From: Strongylocentrotus droebachiensis
Lineage: Eukaryota > Echinodermata > Echinoidea > Camarodonta > Strongylocentrotidae
Direction of reading: 5' to 3'
Assembly: GCA_035222895.1 (NCBI GenBank)
Contig: JAVYIG010001586.1
Location: 248,001 to 312,000 of the forward strand
Length of the DNA stretch: 64,000 nucleotides
In this document: piece by piece, positions 47,025 through 59,835 of the stretch
Layout of the letters: every line of letters begins with the position of its first letter
Position numbering within the stretch: the first letter of the stretch is position 1
The notes under the pieces: model-generated
What the model was told of the DNA's origin: nothing
What the model saw: only the letters and a program-made list of their open reading frames with translations
Database searches by the model: none
Program-made: the position numbers and the translations under genes

Positions 47025-49740
47025 TGCTATATTTACTCTGACTCTCGACCAGACTTTGACAGTGGAGCTATATTTGTCACTGAATTGTTTACATTTCATC
47101 GGGTGGTATTGTTTTAAGATCCCGATATGCATGACGGGCGATGCAGTTACAAGGATGACAGTTATGATGATATGGGTGCTCATTAAAAGGGTAACGTTAG
47201 CCATTCCTCATCTGCGGCTGATTTTTTCCCAGTATCACTGTCCATATAGGTCTTATCAAAGACAGAACTCTGTTTTAAGAATTCTTGATAAGGCAGTATT
47301 TTTTTTAAAGACGGTAATAGATACAATCCACAATAGTTTTTTCATAATTATAGTCACACCGAATAAAATTATCACAATGACACGTAGAGACTGTAACAAG
47401 TTATCTTAAATTTGTTTGGGAGATTTGTTTCAGCATTCTTTCTTTTAGTACCCACAACGAGATAGCCAGTGTTTCTAAATGACTTGTAATTCCTTTTCTT
47501 TTTAAATGTGAACACGCATTCGCTTGTTTTTGATCGAAATGCATTTCCAGAAGTTTTATGCGGTTCTATAAAGCTGTCTAAAATGAAAACAAATTAAATG
47601 CATCAATATTTATTTAGTTATTACCACAACTTCTGGTTGCTCAGTCAAGTAATTGGGTATTGTCAGATTAGAAAGCACCATTTTACCATATTACCAAGAT
47701 TTCAGTAAGTTATTTGTATTTACCCCTCCCTCCAGCTTGTAGGCCTACAGCCATTTTAATACAACCAGGCACATATTATATAGAATTGAGTTAATATGTT
47801 CCTATCTTTCTTTCAAACCCTGATACCGGTTTCCTACCATTTCTGATTATTTTGATAGCATTGTTCTAAAAAGCCTGTCTGGAAACAATAGGAAAGTTTG
47901 ATCATGTGACGCATAAGTATTGGTGTATACTGTGATGTTTTAGTATCATGAAAATGATAAGAAATAGCCACAGTCTTGCTGAAAGTCCAATGCACTGTAC
48001 ACAGAAATGTGTACATGGGCCTACACAAACATGTGGCATGAAATTGCGACCTGTAGCTGTCAATTGTCATATTTTGAATATGAGAGCATTTGAAGAGCCA
48101 TCCTTAACAGGGGACTTTTTTCTATGATATTCTTTAAAGCTAACATTAAAAGAATGGAAAAAATCCCACAAATTATTTTTCACCTTTCCCAGAACCCAAC
48201 CTTCTCTGAAAGGGCTGACCTTTCTATCAATGTTTGGAACCCTAAGTGCTTCTTTAAAAAATAAATTATGTTGTTCCTCCTCCATCATTTGGATAAGTGT
48301 TTGAATATTTTTTTTAAATCTTGTTTAGTTAATCCAGGCTATTTAAAGTAAAGGACATGATAGAAGTCCATGCATTTTGAGCGGGTAAGCGGTATACCCC
48401 TCTTTGACCCATCGTCAATTACTTTTAGCTAGTTTTTCGGTTCTAATGCTATTAATAGCCCTCCAGCACGTTTATGGACATACATCCATGCTGGACTGTA
48501 TAGACGACTGTGGAAGACATTGGACATACATGTACATGTTCATCAAAATGCCTCTTACCAAGGAATCTGTTCTGGAAAGTTCACAGTTCAGATAATGATT
48601 CCAGAGTGCTTCTTCATATGGTTCCGTTCAATAGCAGCCTTTGAGGGGTGTCTTGGAGAGCCATAATGTTCTAAATCACTGTTGGCCATTTTAGTGTTTC
48701 AAAAATACTCTTTCGTTTTGTAAAAATATCTTTACAGATAACAATAAGACTGATTCTGCAAACAATTATTTCACTCTAACAACGAGGTGCATTCACTTCA
48801 AGGAATAAAGGATTTGTGTTTTTGCACGTGTCTGACAAATTATCATTGCCAAGCGCGTAGGCGTTTTAAGTAGGACAGCAAATTCCATCGATGAGTTTAG
48901 TTGTTCCTCCACCGTAAACCCACCTAAACTTTGCAATATTAAGGCACATAATCAAACAGACACGGCTCATGCATGGGTGACCCAACGGGTTGTGAACACC
49001 AGCGCATGGATCTGTAAACACATTTTAATGCACTTTCCATCACGGTCGTGTGTAATTACCACCCACACTCCATTTTCCATTTCAACCATCTACTTCGTAG
49101 TATACATTAGTCAAAATATGAACCCTCATTTTAATCGATCGAGCGACAGATTGCCGACAGATTGCTAAATTGTGAACATTAAAGCGACACGCTTGGAAGG
49201 TTATATGTGTCGAGAGTGGATTTTGTTTAGTGTAAATGGGTGCGAAATTGGCTATTTATCTTTTGGCATTAAACTGAGACAGGATGGATGGATGAAAGGT
49301 TAGAAATATGTTTAGAAACTATTTTGCGATCTTCAATCTTTATTGAGGTGGAATCGTCAATTATTATCGCTGTTCTTTATATTGGAAGCGAAGAAAAGTA
49401 AAGAACAAACACAAAAATAGAAACTAACAACATAAGAAATAGAGAAATAACCGTAGTTTATTTCAATAGCCCTGTGTATGGTCTTTTAAAATGGGTGAAC
49501 ATTACAGTTATTATGTAGACAATCCTATATAGGGTTAGGTATTGGAATATTACCCTTGAATTGATTTAAGCTAGCTTACAGACACATATCTTTTGAATTT
49601 CGATTTTTATCTTCATAAAAGCATTTTATATATAATTATACATGTATGTGTGTGCGTGTGTGTGTGTGTGTGTATGTGATTAACTTTAGCCCTTTCTGCT
49701 TAGTTTTATCAAAGGGATAAATATAAAATTATGTAATCAT

Positions 49741-49805
49741 GTATTCGAACCCGGGACCTTCCGATTATACTCCAAGTACACTGCTGTCCTGTATGGCTAC
49801 AGCTA
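49741..49805 (-). repeat. tRNA-derived repeat on minus strand
   Basis: Read on the minus strand, gtagccatacaggacagcag is followed at tRNA spacing by ggtcccgggttcgaatac, a B box with one mismatch. The usual acceptor pairing is absent. This is probably a SINE head or tRNA pseudogene. Confidence 0.5.
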
Positions 49806-50989
49806 CATTTTGCTTTGCATAGACGGCGCATAGACAGACCTGTAAATCTGTTGAGGTGCTTTCCTGTTATCGCCATTCGATTGGAAAGCAAAGCTGCAAA
49901 TAAAATCCTGTCAGAGTTTAATTTTTTATAGAATCTGATCAAAGACCATCGCTTTATTGTATTGTTCCCAAAAGTATATTCCAATATATTACCTTAACTT
50001 TCTTTAAAGATAGAATCAAAATTCATGAAGGTGTAGCAGGTTTGACCACGAGAAGCATAATACGAAATGTTTTTTGGAAATCCCGACCAACTACAATGCC
50101 CTCGTCTATATTTGTGGAAGATATCAGATGAGTTTTGAGAAAGAGGTCATATCCTACGTGCCGAGATTGCATCCATTTAGGAGGTAATACAACGAAATTG
50201 CCAATTTGCGGATGAAATTGGACGGTACAGAGATGTACATTTTAAACCTTCGCTTGCTCTTCCGACAATGCCGATGCCTTGTTATGCTTGAATATTGTGC
50301 CATTCAAAATATTCATATTGCTAGGGTTTTATGGGGGTATTTTTAGTTGTTGCAGATACCACAACAACCACATAGAGTAGTTCATAATCCGTGGTAGAGG
50401 TCTATTGTACGAGTCTTAAAATGTCCCCAGTTTAAGACGGGGGAGGGGGTGGTGTTTGTGTGCGCTTCTTGATTTATTTCTATTTCCAATAAAGTATTGG
50501 CGTACTTCCCGAGCATACTTTGCCCCCCTCTCTTTGTGTCTAAAACCACAAATCTCACTCGGTTTGGGGGATGAATACGAACAAAACATATTAAGAATTT
50601 CAAAGAGATTCAGTAAGTGGGCAACGTGTCCCAAACCACCAAGTCCTAAGAGATATATTGACAATAAACAATGGAAAAGTACAATAGCCTACTGTACATT
50701 TTTGTTCTTGTTACGTAAACATACAGTGTCCTAAATACTATGTATAATTTGTATCAAGAACCGTAGCTCTTTATAAGACATGGCTGAGGAGTATCGTTTC
50801 TGATAAGAAAACAGCAATTGTCATGATTGTTATGGTAATAGTAGTTTTAATATTTTTTCTTTTCAATGCATTAAGGATTATTTCAGTTGTATGTTATGTG
50901 CTATACTTTGCGAGCTATGACCGGAAGACGTTCTGCATCTTAATGTTGAAGTCATATAAGTCATAATAATAATGGGATCATCTCCTCTA

Positions 50990-50997
50990 TGACGTCA
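50990..50997. promoter_or_regulatory. CRE palindrome
   Basis: A consensus TGACGTCA within ctctatgacgtcatgtattc. No neighbouring exon was found, so its function is open. Confidence 0.35.
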
Positions 50998-53089
50998 TGT
51001 ATTCCCACCAAGCCATATCGTCGACAGTCAATTAAACCGCGTGTTCTTGTTCAATGGAACGAGAAAGTCATGCTGTGGGCTCAGGAGTGACGTTTGTATT
51101 GATACACCCTATATGATTAGATACACGTGTAACAAATCACACTGGTACAGGTGCTGGTACAGTGCCAAGCACAAAATCAGGTAAAGACTATGGTTTTCAA
51201 GGTTCATGTATTTCTTTTAGGATTTAAAAACAAACTGCTCCACTGTTCATCTACAATATTTGTTGGCGGTGACACAATAATTGACCTACACTGATAGATC
51301 TGAACTTCATTGCCACGATACTTGAACGGTAATGCAGTCAAACCTTGCCATTATGGCTGCCTTTTTATGAAAACCACTATAGTCGTCACCTAACCTGTCT
51401 ATATAGAAAGCACACTTAGCTACGGTGTTCACACATTTTATAGCTAGTATTCAACACGAATGGGGACATCACTGTATACTTATCAGCAATCATCATTACT
51501 TTCCAAATTCAATTGCAAGAGACACAGTAGATCAAAATGATTCCTTTCGGACTGTACAAGTGACACACTTTGTTATTAGGATTGCCCCGTGAGTCTGGCT
51601 ATTAGTTGAATACAGTCCCACGTACCTGTGGTGCCACTAACTAATGGTCCCTTCAATTTATATTACCTTAATGGACCTCTCTGCCCCCACCATCTAACAC
51701 CTTGCATTATTGATGTCATCGATGATCAGGACCCACTTGACTCACGTGAAGTACCAAGTCGAGTTATGCAATATGCATTGAGTGTCAGGTGACCAAGAAG
51801 ATAAGGTTGGTGTGAGTTTATCCTGCAATGGAGGACATAAGGGGTGTGTATGATTTATAAATTATGGGGACTTGAGGGAACGTTTACAAAAAAGTAGACC
51901 TTTGCATATTTATGAGTGCGGTGTGACGTTTCATATTAATTGAAATTAAATGCCGTCCACATCATTGTACAGATTATGTTAGCATTAATTGAATTTATTT
52001 GCTAGTTTGCCATCTAGTTGAAGGAGATTAATGTCTTAGTTCTTTTTATTCTTGATACACACATTATTGATAATGCTCCTCTAGGATTTTTCCCCTCCAG
52101 TTTCCTCTTTAAAATATCGACATTCTTATGCCTTTGATCGAATGAAGTAAAGTAGAGATAAAAAAGAATCCATTTTCTACTCGACTGTGCAAACTGATTG
52201 ATAAATCCTTCGTTGTTACTAAAGCCAGGATTTCAAAGATGGTTAACCGTTTCTAGGTCCTTTATTCTTGATGGAACAAAATATACAGAACCATAACGAG
52301 GCAATTAGTCGCACAAATGGGTGGTTTAATTCCAACTCTTATAGCAAACACGAGACTCGGTGTTATTGACTGAAGCAAGCAGATGGTTTTATGATGATGC
52401 TTTAGCTGTTTATTTGCAAACACATGTATTTATAAATACCAGGCATGTAGTGTTTAACCAACCTGTACATTATCCATACAATTCCCCGTAACTCTTTTGT
52501 AAAGCTATTATGTTGAAGAGATAATGCTTCCAGGAGTCGGATATCTGAAGTAGGTCGGAGAATACGTCACACATTTATTTAAGTCTTTACTGTATGGTCC
52601 TCCCTCACGTGAAATTTTGTTTATAACGTGATTTAAATCATTTTCAGTTGAGCACATTTCAAAGCCTTGATAATTTCAGAAAGAGAGAAAGTTTATATTA
52701 GGTAATTAAAAGCAGTAATTATGCCCCAGCTTGTAAAACGACTGCTCACTTAATCACCGATTAAGCGCTGTTCAGCGGACGGCATCGTTAAACTACATGA
52801 ACATGTACATTGCTCGTCTTAAGATGATAACAAACTCAGTCGTCAAGATTCCGGAGAAATTTGTCCTTATGTCTACCTGTTTTTCTCAATGTTTTTTTAC
52901 CGTCATTAATCTTTCAAGAGCTTAGAGCGGATGATAAGCTTTCTTTGGCTTGAAAAGAGGAAAATGTCTTGATGTATCAGGTCAAATAACATATTGGCTA
53001 AAAATAGACGATGATGTCATGCAAAATCGTATTAGCTGTGCAGTAAATATTTAATAATTTAGACGTTTATGTCACCGACACTCCAATAT

Positions 53090-54620
53090 CGTAATTGTAT
53101 TGGGGTAAGATAAAGGGAAATTACAACGCTGACATATTTAGGTGTAAGATCCTCATAAGATATGAATGTGCCTCCTGACGGTTATTTGTATTACTAATTA
53201 TTTTGTGTGGGCGAGGGCTGCGTCCGTGCGTGTGGGTGTGCGCGCGTAGAATACAGGGATGTTAACATGCCTTTTATGCTTGTATCGGTGTATCGTCGAT
53301 TTGTGTGGGCGAGGGTTGCGTCCGTGCGTGTGGGTGTGCGCGCGTAGAATACAGGGATGTTAACATGCCTTTTATGCTTGTATCGGTGTATCGTCGATTT
53401 AAAACCAAAAGATGTAATTATACCGAATGTAAAACTCTATTTTCTGTTTCTACATAAACATGATATGAATGATATATCATAATATATGAATGTACCTCCT
53501 GACGAATATTTGTATAACATATTATGTTGTGTGGGCGAGGGTTGCGTCCGTGCGTGTGTGTGTGCGCGCATAGAATATAGGGATGTTAACAGGCCTTTTA
53601 TGTTTGTATCGGTGTATCGTCGATTTAAAACCCAAAGATGTAATTAGACCGAATGTAAAACTAAATTTGATGTTTCTTCACAAGAATGATATGAATGTAT
53701 CTCCTGTTTTTACTAATTGTTTGTGTAGGCGAATGATACGTCTGTGCGTGTGGGTGTGCGCGCGTAACAAACATGGATGTTCACAGGCCTTTTATGCTTG
53801 TTTCAGTGTATCGTCGATTTGAAATCCCCCAAAATGTAATTAGACCGAATGTAAAGCTCTATTTTCTTCATAGAATGATATTAATGTTTCTCCTGACGAA
53901 TATTTGTATTACTAATTATTTTGTGTAGGCAAGGTTTCCGTATGTGCGTGTGGGTGTACACGCGTAAAAATACAGGGACGTAAACAGGCTTTTGAAATAA
54001 AGTAAAAGTTAAGTAAAAAATTAGGAATTGAAAATTAAAACTTAAAAATTAATATATATTAAAAATAATAAAAATCATGATGATTAAATACATTAAACTA
54101 GCGGTTGCATTTGTTAGGTTCATCGTATCGTATTTTTATTGGGGTTAAATAAAGGGAAATTACAACGCTGACATATTTAGGTGTAAGATCTTCATAAGAT
54201 ATGAATGTACCGCCTGACGATTATTTGTATTACTAATTATTTTGTGTGAGCGAGGATTGTGTTTGTGTGTGTGGGTGTGCATGTGGGTGTGCGTGTGGGT
54301 GTGCGCGAGTAGAATAAAGGGAATTTAACAGGTCTTTTATGCTTGTTTCGGCGCCATCGTCGATAAAAAAAAACCTAAAAATGTAATTAGACCAAATATA
54401 AAGCTCTATTTCTGTTTCTTCATAAGAATGATATGAATGTATCTCCTGTTTTTACCAATTATTTGTGTAGGCGAGGTTTGGGTGTGTGCGTGTCGGTGTG
54501 TGCACGCGTAAAATACATGTACGTTAACAGGCATTTCATGCTAGTAACAGTGCATCGTCGATTTAAAACAGAAAACTGCAATTAGACCGAATGTAAAGCT
54601 CTATTTGTTATGTTTTTTCC
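53090..54620. repeat. Tandem array of ~200-300-bp GT-rich units
   Basis: A module made of gtgtgggcgagg, gcgtgtgggtgtgcgcgcgt, ttttatgcttgtatcggtg, tatcgtcgattt and gtaattagaccgaatgtaaa recurs with starts near 53205, 53303, 53528, 53724, 53925, 54243 and 54466. The first two starts are only 98 bp apart and nearly identical, showing a recent duplication. The block ttggggtaagataaaggga at about 53100 also returns near 54140, so a larger unit of about 1 kb is partly duplicated too. Confidence 0.88.
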
Positions 54621-56230
54621 TAATGAAAGTGTCTCATATATTTGTGAACATATATTGTAATACTATTAGGTGACATGACCTCAGTAAACAATGATTTTTA
54701 ATACATTTCGGGCATTTAATATTGTCACCAGTAAATGCTACTTCTATTCCTCACCCCATCTGCCTCAATTATTGAGTGTACGTGTGGTATTTAAAAAAAA
54801 CTATATCTACATAATATACTCCAATCCAGCCAAAGATGATCATGAAAATACACCCTCTTAGACCTCTTAGCATCACAAGCATTACACTTTACTACAGGTC
54901 CCGTTTTATTTTTGCATCAACTTTGTGTATTCACCGTTAAGAACGAATCCACGCCTGTGAGGAATTCACGGATTCATATCCACCATGCATCATTCTGAAT
55001 CCCGTTTCAGGAGACACATCTCATGTACTAATCAATAGCCGTCTAACATTATTCTCCGAGCACGCCACGACCAAGTGCATGGTGGGGCCAAAAGGGTGCG
55101 CGCTTTCACAATCGCCCTGCCAGATTATGCAAACGCCATGGAGACACCCTACATCTCCACGATGTCAATAGCAACATGCAACATGGCACATAGCCCTACC
55201 GAACATAATTATCACCTAGTACATAACAGCCAATCTGTTCTCTATCGCACCCGGCTACCCCCGTGCGTTATACACGCTCAGTTGGACACATTAGCAATGC
55301 ACGCATAACCCCATTACGACATTTCGACATTTTCATGAGAGCGCATGCATGCATGTTTACGGCGATAGGATGGGGGTGATTCTCACTCGATCGAGACGCG
55401 TGAACGACGAGTCAATGTTATGTGCCGTCCTTTTTGTCTCGCTCGCTCAGGTGTAATTATGAATCGTCCTCTGTATCCACAGTTACAAGTCCCCTCGATT
55501 TCCTATTGCCTTTCTCGAAATGAAAAACGATGTGACATAGCCAGAGAATAGTCGTGCAGGCTGAAGGATTTGGATATATTGTAGTGTAAGGATTTTTATG
55601 TGAACCAAAGACGAGGATATGTCAATAATGAGGGAGGCAGAACAAATGAATTTGAAAATACTTTTCTTATTCATCTAATCTGTCACATCGCCTAAATTAT
55701 CCTTTCAATAAAACAATAATCTGAGGTGGAATACATACATTGATCATGAACAATTAATAATTCCCATGTGTTTATCAGAAAATGTAACGCTTTCTCATAG
55801 TCACTGTATTCACCTTTTAGGATTTTACTAAAAAGTTTTTTTTTTCCTCTAACACAAAGTTACAGACAAATAATCCTCCCGCCAAAGAGATTCCTCTACT
55901 GGCATGTTTATTTGATTCAATACATAAAACCAGCGGTTGCTTTTGCTACGTTTATGTTTCCTTATACATGAACATGTATATTAAAAAGACTTCAACAAAA
56001 TTCTAAATTGATAGACTTAAAAAAATAAAAATAAAGTATTATGATTTTAAAAAAATGTGTGTATTCCGCTCATTTCTCAAAGGTATTGAAAGTCACTAAA
56101 ACGTTCCCCCAGTATACACTATGATATCCGATTCCGAGGAAAAAGTTTTCTACGAATAGAATTCATTTAATTTTAAATCCGATTGCAAGTCTGTGAGATC
56201 CTTCATACGTTGTTCTGCCGAAGGGTGGTA
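54621..56230. other. Repeat-free, GC-richer stretch: possible regulatory region
   Basis: The block 54920-55480 has higher GC than its flanks and several bZIP- or POU-like words (attatgcaaac near 55124). A 90-codon open plus frame lies inside it and is listed separately. The remainder to 56230 is AT-rich and holds nothing I can name. Confidence 0.4.
55039..55308 (+). CDS. Possible exon in a GC-rich block (low confidence)
   Basis: The frame is open for 90 codons and ends at a TAA at 55308; the codons favour purine-first triplets (many GCN, ACN, AAC). No start codon with good context or strong acceptor opens this frame. The better acceptor at 55014 (tctgaatcccgtttcag) feeds a different frame that closes after about 52 codons. 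No domain is visible. It may be conserved non-coding DNA instead. Confidence 0.22.
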   Translation, partial: PSNIILRARHDQVHGGAKRVRAFTIALPDYANAMETPYISTMSIATCNMAHSPTEHNYHLVHNSQSVLYRTRLPPCVIHAQLDTLAMHA

Positions 56231-56300
56231 TGCGGATTTAAGATGGCGCACACAGCGCCTTATCATTCTGCCTCGTGGTAAAAAAGAAAGAATCACGCCT
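56231..56300 (+). promoter_or_regulatory. AAGATGGCG motif: YY1-like site or first exon
   Basis: ttaagATGGCGC near 56239 matches both the YY1 core AAGATGGCG, frequent around metazoan transcription starts, and a strong start-codon context. The frame gives about 11 codons (MAHTAPYHSAS) before a weak donor-like gtaaaa. The surroundings (56200-56460) are CpG-richer than the neighbourhood. I cannot connect it to a later exon. Confidence 0.3.
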
Positions 56301-57404
56301 GCATCGACCAGCGTTCATACTGCGCATCGCCATCGCCCAGTTACTGCTAGATAAACATAACGTGTGAGTTAAAGCTCGAGCTGTGCAGGAAGACAGAGTC
56401 GAGGAAGAAGTGTTTTCTAAGAAGAAGAGTTGACAAATAGGACCCTGGAATGTCCCCAAGCGGTCAAAGCATGGATAGTTGTCACTATCGCCATGTAATT
56501 TACTCGAGATTCACTTATAGTATGTGATTTTTTGACATGATTAATATTCCCCGTATTTCATAATTGTGTTTACACGGCCTTTATCTGTAAGTGAATTTTA
56601 TGTTGTATCAAAAGCAATATCAGTTTCATATATAGGTCTTTACGATAGACCCATATACGACACGAAAATAAAATTATTCCAACCAAGACATCCACATTTT
56701 AAGGACTTGGAGACTCTAGATAAACCATTATGTTGTATTGATTATAGAATAAAAATCTATGAGGCCAAAAATGAACTGTTTCTCCTCCCCGTCCGCCTCC
56801 TTTTTTGCCGCCGCCCCCTTAATTTTTTTTTTTTACTATTCAGAACCCCCCCCCCCCAAAAAAAAGCCTGTGATATGCATTTTGATTAAACAGCTTCTAA
56901 AGTGAAACAAATAATTTGTTTTGTCATACATTGCATCAGTATACTAACATGGCACAATATCTGTGAATAAATAGGCTCGGCTAGCTATAATTAGCATGGC
57001 AGCCATCTTGGAAAAAGAATAGCGAAACATTGCAAACTGGTTAATAGTAATGCCCTGCCTCCTCCCTTTTTTAAAAGTCCGGACGAGAAACACGTTATTT
57101 TTGTTATTTGGCCTTATGCATAGTCTTTTGCATCATTCTACTATTCCAACTCATGTAGTATTGATATACCAGAATCAATGTCATTACGAGGCTCCTGAGA
57201 AATCGAAGATACTGCATGTGCTTTAAGAATCCACTAAACAAGCTTTGAAGAAGAAAAAAAGAAGAAGAAAAACAAAACAATTGTATGCCTACTTGAATTT
57301 ATGTGAGTGCCCAGCTTTTCCAAAACATGAATTTTCTAATTCTCCATATTCCACAGTTCGCCTTCAATAATTCGCCTCCCTTTCAAGACGTTTTAAAACA
57401 CTTT
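56301..57404. other. Non-coding stretch
   Basis: Contains a T-run and C-run pair near 56820-56860 and a GAA-rich patch near 57247-57270. It is downstream of the minus-strand terminal exon ending at 57405, so its right part should include that gene's 3' UTR. I see no clear polyadenylation signal. Confidence 0.45.
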
Positions 57405-57590
57405 TTATGCCCCCTTCTCTTTGACTGCTGAACACCCAAAACCATTCATGGCGTCATTTCCCCAAGATTCGACGTTCCATTGTATGGCGCCAAAGTACGA
57501 TGTATTGGATTCGACATGAGGATGAGCTTCAGGCTCACCGTCGTGGAAATATTGTATCTCGGGACTCGGAATGACATCAATAGGTTCGCC
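57405..57590 (-). CDS. Terminal coding exon of an unidentified protein
   Basis: On the minus strand a good acceptor (catttttttccatgcatgcag) is followed directly by 61 codons in phase 0 and a TAA at 57407-57405. The peptide starts GEPIDVIPSPEIQYFHDGEP and ends CSAVKEKGA; it is acidic, contains two Trp and several Asn/Gly, and has strong purine-first codon bias on this strand only. These properties favour real coding sequence. Earlier exons must lie to the right (above 57600) but were not identified. I do not recognise the family; it looks like the tail of a secreted or regulatory protein, which is a guess. Confidence 0.55.
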   Translation of the reverse strand, partial: GEPIDVIPSPEIQYFHDGEPEAHPHVESNTSYFGAIQWNVESWGNDAMNGFGCSAVKEKGA

Positions 57591-58725
57591 CTGCATGCAT
57601 GGAAAAAAATGATGTAGTCAGAATTTGACCTCGGATTACGGATTTTCCTAGATATCCCCAGCGCACAATTTATATGCAATAAAATGACGTATATCGGATG
57701 TGAGTATATACGGGGAAAGCGTTACTTATTCTGTGCGTTGAATCCCCGCTTACTTTCTTCCACAGATGTTTATGATGCGTGTTTGACGTGAGGTTTCATT
57801 GGGTTAGAAATTTTAAAATGTAAAAGCGTTACAATGGGCCTTTGGAATTTTAAGCTGCATCGATCTTTAGATAAATTACGTAAGGTACATTAAGATGCAG
57901 GCATGACCTCGGAACATCTATGCCCACATTCTCACAATTTCTTATACATAATGAATGAGGCGCTAGTTGGTCAACATCCGTCAGAGTAAGGTATCATTTA
58001 TGACACTGTAGTCCAGAAAGGTTTTCACAATTTATTCATTGACATGAATTTGAAAGTGGAAAGTGGAACATTGAAATATCATTGTAACTTGATGCGGTTG
58101 ATAACGAATTAATGTGTAATTATTTGATGACACATGGTTGCTCCTTTTATCGATCTGAAGACCTGGTTTATTTGATTATTTACTCGTGCAATACATGTAT
58201 GTATATGTATACACACACACACACACACATACATGTATATAATAAACTTTCATTCATGTTTCCCAGCAGTAATATAATTTTACCGATTAGCTGTTCAATC
58301 TCATATACAAATGTGTAATGTATCAACGTATTAAAAAAATGAATTCATTCAAGCCTCCCCCGGATCATGATTCTTCTTCTTTTGATGTGTATTGTTGGGA
58401 TTGTTTTACAACAACATCTTACGTCCTACACATCATACTTGCACTAAAACATCAAAGATACCGATTCATCTACCCCATTTAACAAATATTCAGTTCACCT
58501 CTAACTAGTATAAAGATATCATTTATTGCAAAGCGGTGACAGGGATAGATAATGAAATTCCATAGATGTAATCAAATTGGAATGGTAGTCCAGCGGATGT
58601 CATAACAAGAGTAAACGGTCATGGGTTCTTGACATCAGGTTGTCTCATAACTGTCATTTCAATTTGTCGCCAAATAATAACTCATGCGTGCTAAAGTGAT
58701 CATTATTTTTTTTCTTCATATGCAG
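57591..58725. other. Introns of one or both neighbouring genes
   Basis: Lies between a minus-strand terminal exon and a plus-strand terminal exon. It contains strong splice-like signals (an acceptor before 57766 and a gtgagtat donor near 57700), an AC microsatellite at 58209-58228 and a tRNA-like repeat at 58575-58645. No exon is certain. Confidence 0.45.
58575..58645 (+). repeat. tRNA-derived repeat resembling the one at 38100
   Basis: tggtagtccagcggatgtca is an A-box-type start similar to tggtctagtggacgtcac at 38106, and ggtcatgggttcttgacatc occupies the B-box position with decay. The two copies suggest one SINE family dispersed in this genome. Confidence 0.45.
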
Positions 58726-58890
58726 GACTCCATTACTCATGTGACAGACGTTCATTCCATTGGACACCGACCATCAGGATTGGCGGAAAAAACTCCAACG
58801 GTAACGAGTTCACCGACAATCGCACACAATCTACAACATATTGTTCCCGCCAATTTCGATGATTGTTCCTTGTGTGTTATGTTTAAGTAA
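58726..58890 (+). CDS. Terminal coding exon of an unidentified protein
   Basis: A near-ideal acceptor (ttttttttcttcatatgcag) precedes 54 codons in phase 0 and a TAA stop at 58888-58890. The peptide starts DSITHVTDVHSIGHRPSGLA, has a Thr/Ser/Pro-rich middle and ends DDCSLCVMFK. Codon pattern is coding-like. Earlier exons are not identified; the exon at 39858 is on the same strand and also ends in phase 0, so a 19-kb gene is possible but unsupported. I do not recognise the family. Confidence 0.48.
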   Translation, partial: DSITHVTDVHSIGHRPSGLAEKTPTVTSSPTIAHNLQHIVPANFDDCSLCVMFK

Positions 58891-59835
58891 TTGGGTGGAT
58901 ACGGACTATGCGACGTTGCTGATTTGAATTCAATGTTGTGATTCTTCATGGAGAACAAGGTCTGTCGGGAAGAGGGTGAGTGCGTGGGTTAATCATCGCT
59001 CCGTAAAATTGTGAGTCAAGAAAACCACCCTTGCCTAATTACCAAGGGAAAAAGTGGAAGGCGATTGGCTTCAGTAGAATGTAACCGATCAAGAGTGTTG
59101 CAGACTCCAATCAACATCTCAATCGTGTGTGCGTATCTGTTGGATTAATAGCGACAACGAATTGATTAGGAAGGTTGCATACACCATTCGAGGACGGATG
59201 TTACAGCGCCTTGTCGTCTTGTCACTAGTGGGATACCACAGTGTGCAAGGTATAGCGGGCCATGTTAATGGTGATAAGATAGCATGTGACAGCTAAATAG
59301 TCTCGCCGCATGGAATGTAAATATGGAGTAGAAATTGCTTCACCGTCTGGCAGCTTGCCTCGCAGGCTCGTTCACTCTGTTCATCGTTGGGGGCAATTTG
59401 AATTTGAAATACGCGGGGTTATCTGAATTACAGATACCAATAATATTTCTTGTCATTAGGTGCTGCAATATTTTTGACACCTAATTGTTGAAATCTGATC
59501 GCTATAGAAGGGTCCTCGTAACCAAGCTAAGGTATTTGGAGGATAAATGTGCTAGATATCTCTTTAATTTTCTTGGTATACTTTAAATTCTTCAACGTAT
59601 TTGCTACGATTTAAGTTTGATAAGCAAAGAAACTTGATTTTCACACACTTGCCGTTCTTGCCACACAAATTTTCCAGCTATATTCTTGTTAACGACCCGG
59701 GACCACATTTTCTTAAGTCGTTGAAGTTTATAATGGGCTAACCTCGAAATGCATCTCTACCTACAGGGTGAAGATGCAACCACTCTCTCCCTAGTAGGGC
59801 GCCCCTGGTTCCGAAATGCCAGACAGCGTACCAAT
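58891..59835. other. Upstream region / 5' UTR of the MYND gene
   Basis: Contains possible splice signals: a frame open from about 59079 ending CAAG|GTATAG near 59249, and an acceptor-like tctacctacag at 59756-59766. The second would place a 5' UTR intron just before the MYND coding exon. No TATA box is obvious. This is inference from motifs only. Confidence 0.35.

Larger units (their letters stand above)
47025..53089. other. Long non-coding stretch with scattered regulatory-like motifs
   Basis: No supported exon. A TG repeat lies at 49646-49674, a tRNA-like head at 49741-49805 (minus) and a CRE at 50990-50997. Several moderately GC-rich, repeat-free blocks (for example 51560-51800 and 52730-52880) lack open frames and could be conserved non-coding DNA; that needs a species comparison. 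A 63-codon frame at 48404 resembling a signal peptide starts at TTG, not ATG. Confidence 0.5.

Noticed and set aside
48404..48595. Signal-peptide-like frame
   Set aside because: Its first codon is TTG; there is no upstream ATG or convincing acceptor.
57660..57790. Two possible plus-strand microexons (38 and 22 bp) with phase-compatible splice sites
   Set aside because: Phase does not continue into the terminal exon at 58726 and such short exons occur easily by chance.
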